Shown piece after piece: positions 62,300 to 64,000 of a stretch of DNA of 64,000 nucleotides (the first letter of the stretch is position 1; each line of letters begins with the position of its first letter). The DNA lies in the NCBI RefSeq assembly GCF_933775445.1, contig NC_065872.1, positions 2,976,001 to 3,040,000 of the forward strand, written 5' to 3'. The position numbers and the translations under genes are program-made. This DNA comes from Argentina anserina. Its lineage: Eukaryota; Streptophyta; Magnoliopsida; Rosales; Rosaceae. Below the pieces are notes generated by a model that saw only the letters and a list, made by a program, of their open reading frames with translations, searched no databases and had not been told where the DNA came from.

Positions 62300-62922
62300 G
62301 AAACACCAACACCGACCGAAGTCATAGGAGACAGTCGAGACACCCAAGAAGAAGAAGAAGAAGTGGAGCTTATCTTCTGATCGTCAACAGTTTGGTCGCT
62401 GGAGATTGAAGAACTGGAAGCCAACGCCGTTAATCGGAAATCGGAGACGGAAGGATTCTTTGATAGAGGCTGGGTCTGTTGCATAGGACCGAAAGAGGTA
62501 CATATCGATTTCCATTTCCATTTTGATTTCTTAGTAGTAACAATACGATTCACCTCTCAAGGAGTATGGTCGGGTAGTTTGATTGAAACCATAGGATTAG
62601 TTCAAATTTCTTTTTCCTCTTTTTCTATGAATTTGTTCATGATCAGTATCAGGCTTGTTTAGTCGTGTAGTTTATTAAGGGTTTCGAGAGGCATTTCTAA
62701 TCTTAACACATGATCCATTTTCCCCAATCTTTGATATCCTTCTTCTTGTGAGATTGTTTTCTTTATGGGATTTTAATTGCTTTCAGTTTAGTTCTTGTTT
62801 TTAGCATCCTTGGCATGTTCCCCGTTATTTTACCATTGTTTCTTTGTATTCTCACTATTCTGTGATTGGTGATTGGTGATTGGTGATTGGTGATTGGTGA
62901 GACACTGTCAGATTGTAGGAAC
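62300..62922 (+). promoter_or_regulatory. Upstream region and possible leader intron of the F-box gene
   Basis: AGAG|GTACAT at 62498 and TTGTAG|GAAC ending at 62918 could be the ends of a leader intron, leaving only four bases before the ATG at 62923. This is inferred from splice-like words only. Confidence 0.4.
62864..62898. repeat. GATTGGT x 5 heptamer repeat
   Basis: Five perfect copies 25 bases before the start codon of the F-box gene. Each contains ATTGG, the inverted CCAAT box. Confidence 0.93.
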
Positions 62923-64000
62923 ATGGATGTTACCTTAAGTAAACAACTATTGCCGGAGTGGGCTAGTCTTCCTGGAGTCATTCTCTATGAGATTCTGGAT
63001 AAGTTGTTGGAACCAGCTGACCTTGTTCGTTTCGCTGTGGTTTGTAAAGAATGGTGTGCGCTTGCAGTAGAGTATAACTGTAAAACACAGCGTTGTGCTA
63101 TGGTGCTTCCCATGCTTATGATTCTGTCAGAGCAAAAACTATACAGCATTGGTGAGAAAAAGGTGTACAACTTTATGTTACCAGAGGCGCTTAATAGCCC
63201 CAAGAGGTGTTGTTCCTCGAGTAATGCCCCTGGTTGGGTGGTCATATCAGATCAGTTAGACGAATATCAACTCAGTGTAACTCTTCTGAACGTGTTCAAA
63301 AGAGATGTGTCGACCATCTGTCTCCCTCCATTGGATAATAATCCTCAGGGTCCCTGGTTCAGGGCTTTCTCCCCAAAGGTTACCTTATCGGGTGATCCGA
63401 TTGCGGATGCAGACAATTATTTGGTTGTGGCAATTTATGATAGATCTCAAAGGTTCGCATGCATAAAGGGAAGACAAACATTTTGGACTTATGTGGAGGG
63501 CTGCTTATTCTTTACTGATGCTATATTTTATAAAAGACAAGTATATGCGGTTGGACACTGGGGATGGATATCTTCGTTTGATGTTAATAGCAAGCCACTA
63601 GTAGAAAGATTACTTACGCCTACAGGATATCCGTTTTCATGTTATGCGCACAAGGGATATCTTGTGGAAACAACCAAAGGAGACTTGTTGCATGTCCGAA
63701 GATTTTTGAAACAGAAGAATGTACGAGATGGTCCTTATTTCAATTATGAGGATAAGGAGTTCTGGACTGAGAGCTTCAAGGTTTACAAGGTGGTGTTTGA
63801 TGAGAGGGAGGGATCTATCATGGAGCAAATTGAGTTAAAGAGCATTGGAGAGGAGGCTCTGTTTGTTGGTGACAATCATTCAATGAGTGTCTTGGCTTCA
63901 AACTTTCCTGGGTGCCATCCAAATTCCATATACTACACGGATGATTTGATAGAACTTGGTGCAGTGCGATTAGTTGATGATGGATCAATTGGGCGGGACA
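62923..64000 (+). CDS. F-box protein with DUF295 (KIB1-like) domain, 3' end outside window
   Basis: Open from ATG 62923 to the window end, 359 codons without a stop. Residues ~12-50 are an F-box (PEWASLPGVILYEILDKLLE, then VRFAVVCKEWCALA), which binds SKP1 in an SCF ubiquitin ligase. The rest fits DUF295: GYLVETTKGDLLHVRRF, FKVYKVVFDE, then LKSIGEEALFVGDNHSMSVL and HPNSIYYTDD near the C terminus. Family members with this layout are about 380-420 residues, so only a short tail is missing. Substrate is unknown. The start is the first ATG and gives the F-box near the N terminus. Confidence 0.9.
   Translation, partial: MDVTLSKQLLPEWASLPGVILYEILDKLLEPADLVRFAVVCKEWCALAVEYNCKTQRCAMVLPMLMILSEQKLYSIGEKKVYNFMLPEALNSPKRCCSSSNAPGWVVISDQLDEYQLSVTLLNVFKRDVSTICLPPLDNNPQGPWFRAFSPKVTLSGDPIADADNYLVVAIYDRSQRFACIKGRQTFWTYVEGCLFFTDAIFYKRQVYAVGHWGWISSFDVNSKPLVERLLTPTGYPFSCYAHKGYLVETTKGDLLHVRRFLKQKNVRDGPYFNYEDKEFWTESFKVYKVVFDEREGSIMEQIELKSIGEEALFVGDNHSMSVLASNFPGCHPNSIYYTDDLIELGAVRLVDDGSIGRD

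Overview
The window is nuclear DNA from a flowering plant, most likely a eudicot. The genes are intron-rich with GT-AG introns (one GC-AG). The plant families recognised are AP-4 sigma, vacuolar-type gamma-glutamyltranspeptidase, myo-inositol oxygenase, an arginine-rich tandem CCCH zinc-finger protein and an F-box/DUF295 protein. The gaps are full of LTR elements, MITE-like elements, a SINE and microsatellites. A Rosaceae source is only a guess and cannot be proved from the sequence alone.

Layout. 1-573: a retrotransposon LTR end folded into a near-perfect 198-bp palindrome. 873-2329 (+): AP-4 sigma subunit, 4 exons. 3169-6104 (+): a small RING-H2 cluster, with one copy carrying a stop, one degraded remnant and one intact gene. 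6426-9198 (-): gamma-glutamyltranspeptidase, 7 exons. 10236-19213 (-): the body of a ~1440-residue glycine-rich membrane protein gene, 22 exons. Its first exon is split by a young 4.9-kb Ty1/copia element (19219-24131); the first seven codons lie beyond it at 24132-24152. 25460-27328 (-): myo-inositol oxygenase, 9 exons. 28-57.5 kb: no intact host gene, but several delimitable elements: a TRIM (29400-29988), a Mutator-like element (31634-32923), foldback MITEs (35029-35437, 51290-51691), a DUF4283 pseudogene (37608-39081), a decayed copia element carrying a 1.9-kb insert (40451-46849), a tRNA-derived SINE (52881-53064), a hAT-type element (53715-55211) and a TIR element (56610-57310). 58258-59400 (+): intronless tandem CCCH zinc-finger gene. 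62923-64000 (+): F-box/DUF295 gene running off the window.

The host genes do not form a pathway; they look like an ordinary chromosomal neighbourhood. From memory, AP-4 sigma, MIOX2 and OZF1/TZF2 are consecutive loci on Arabidopsis chromosome 2 (At2g19790, At2g19800, At2g19810), so this may be a conserved block stretched by transposons. The strongest observation is the recent copia insertion inside the signal-peptide codons of the glycine-rich gene: matching ATATG target duplications, LTRs differing at one base of 256, and the reading frame resuming exactly on both sides. I found no new defence, toxin or biosynthetic system.
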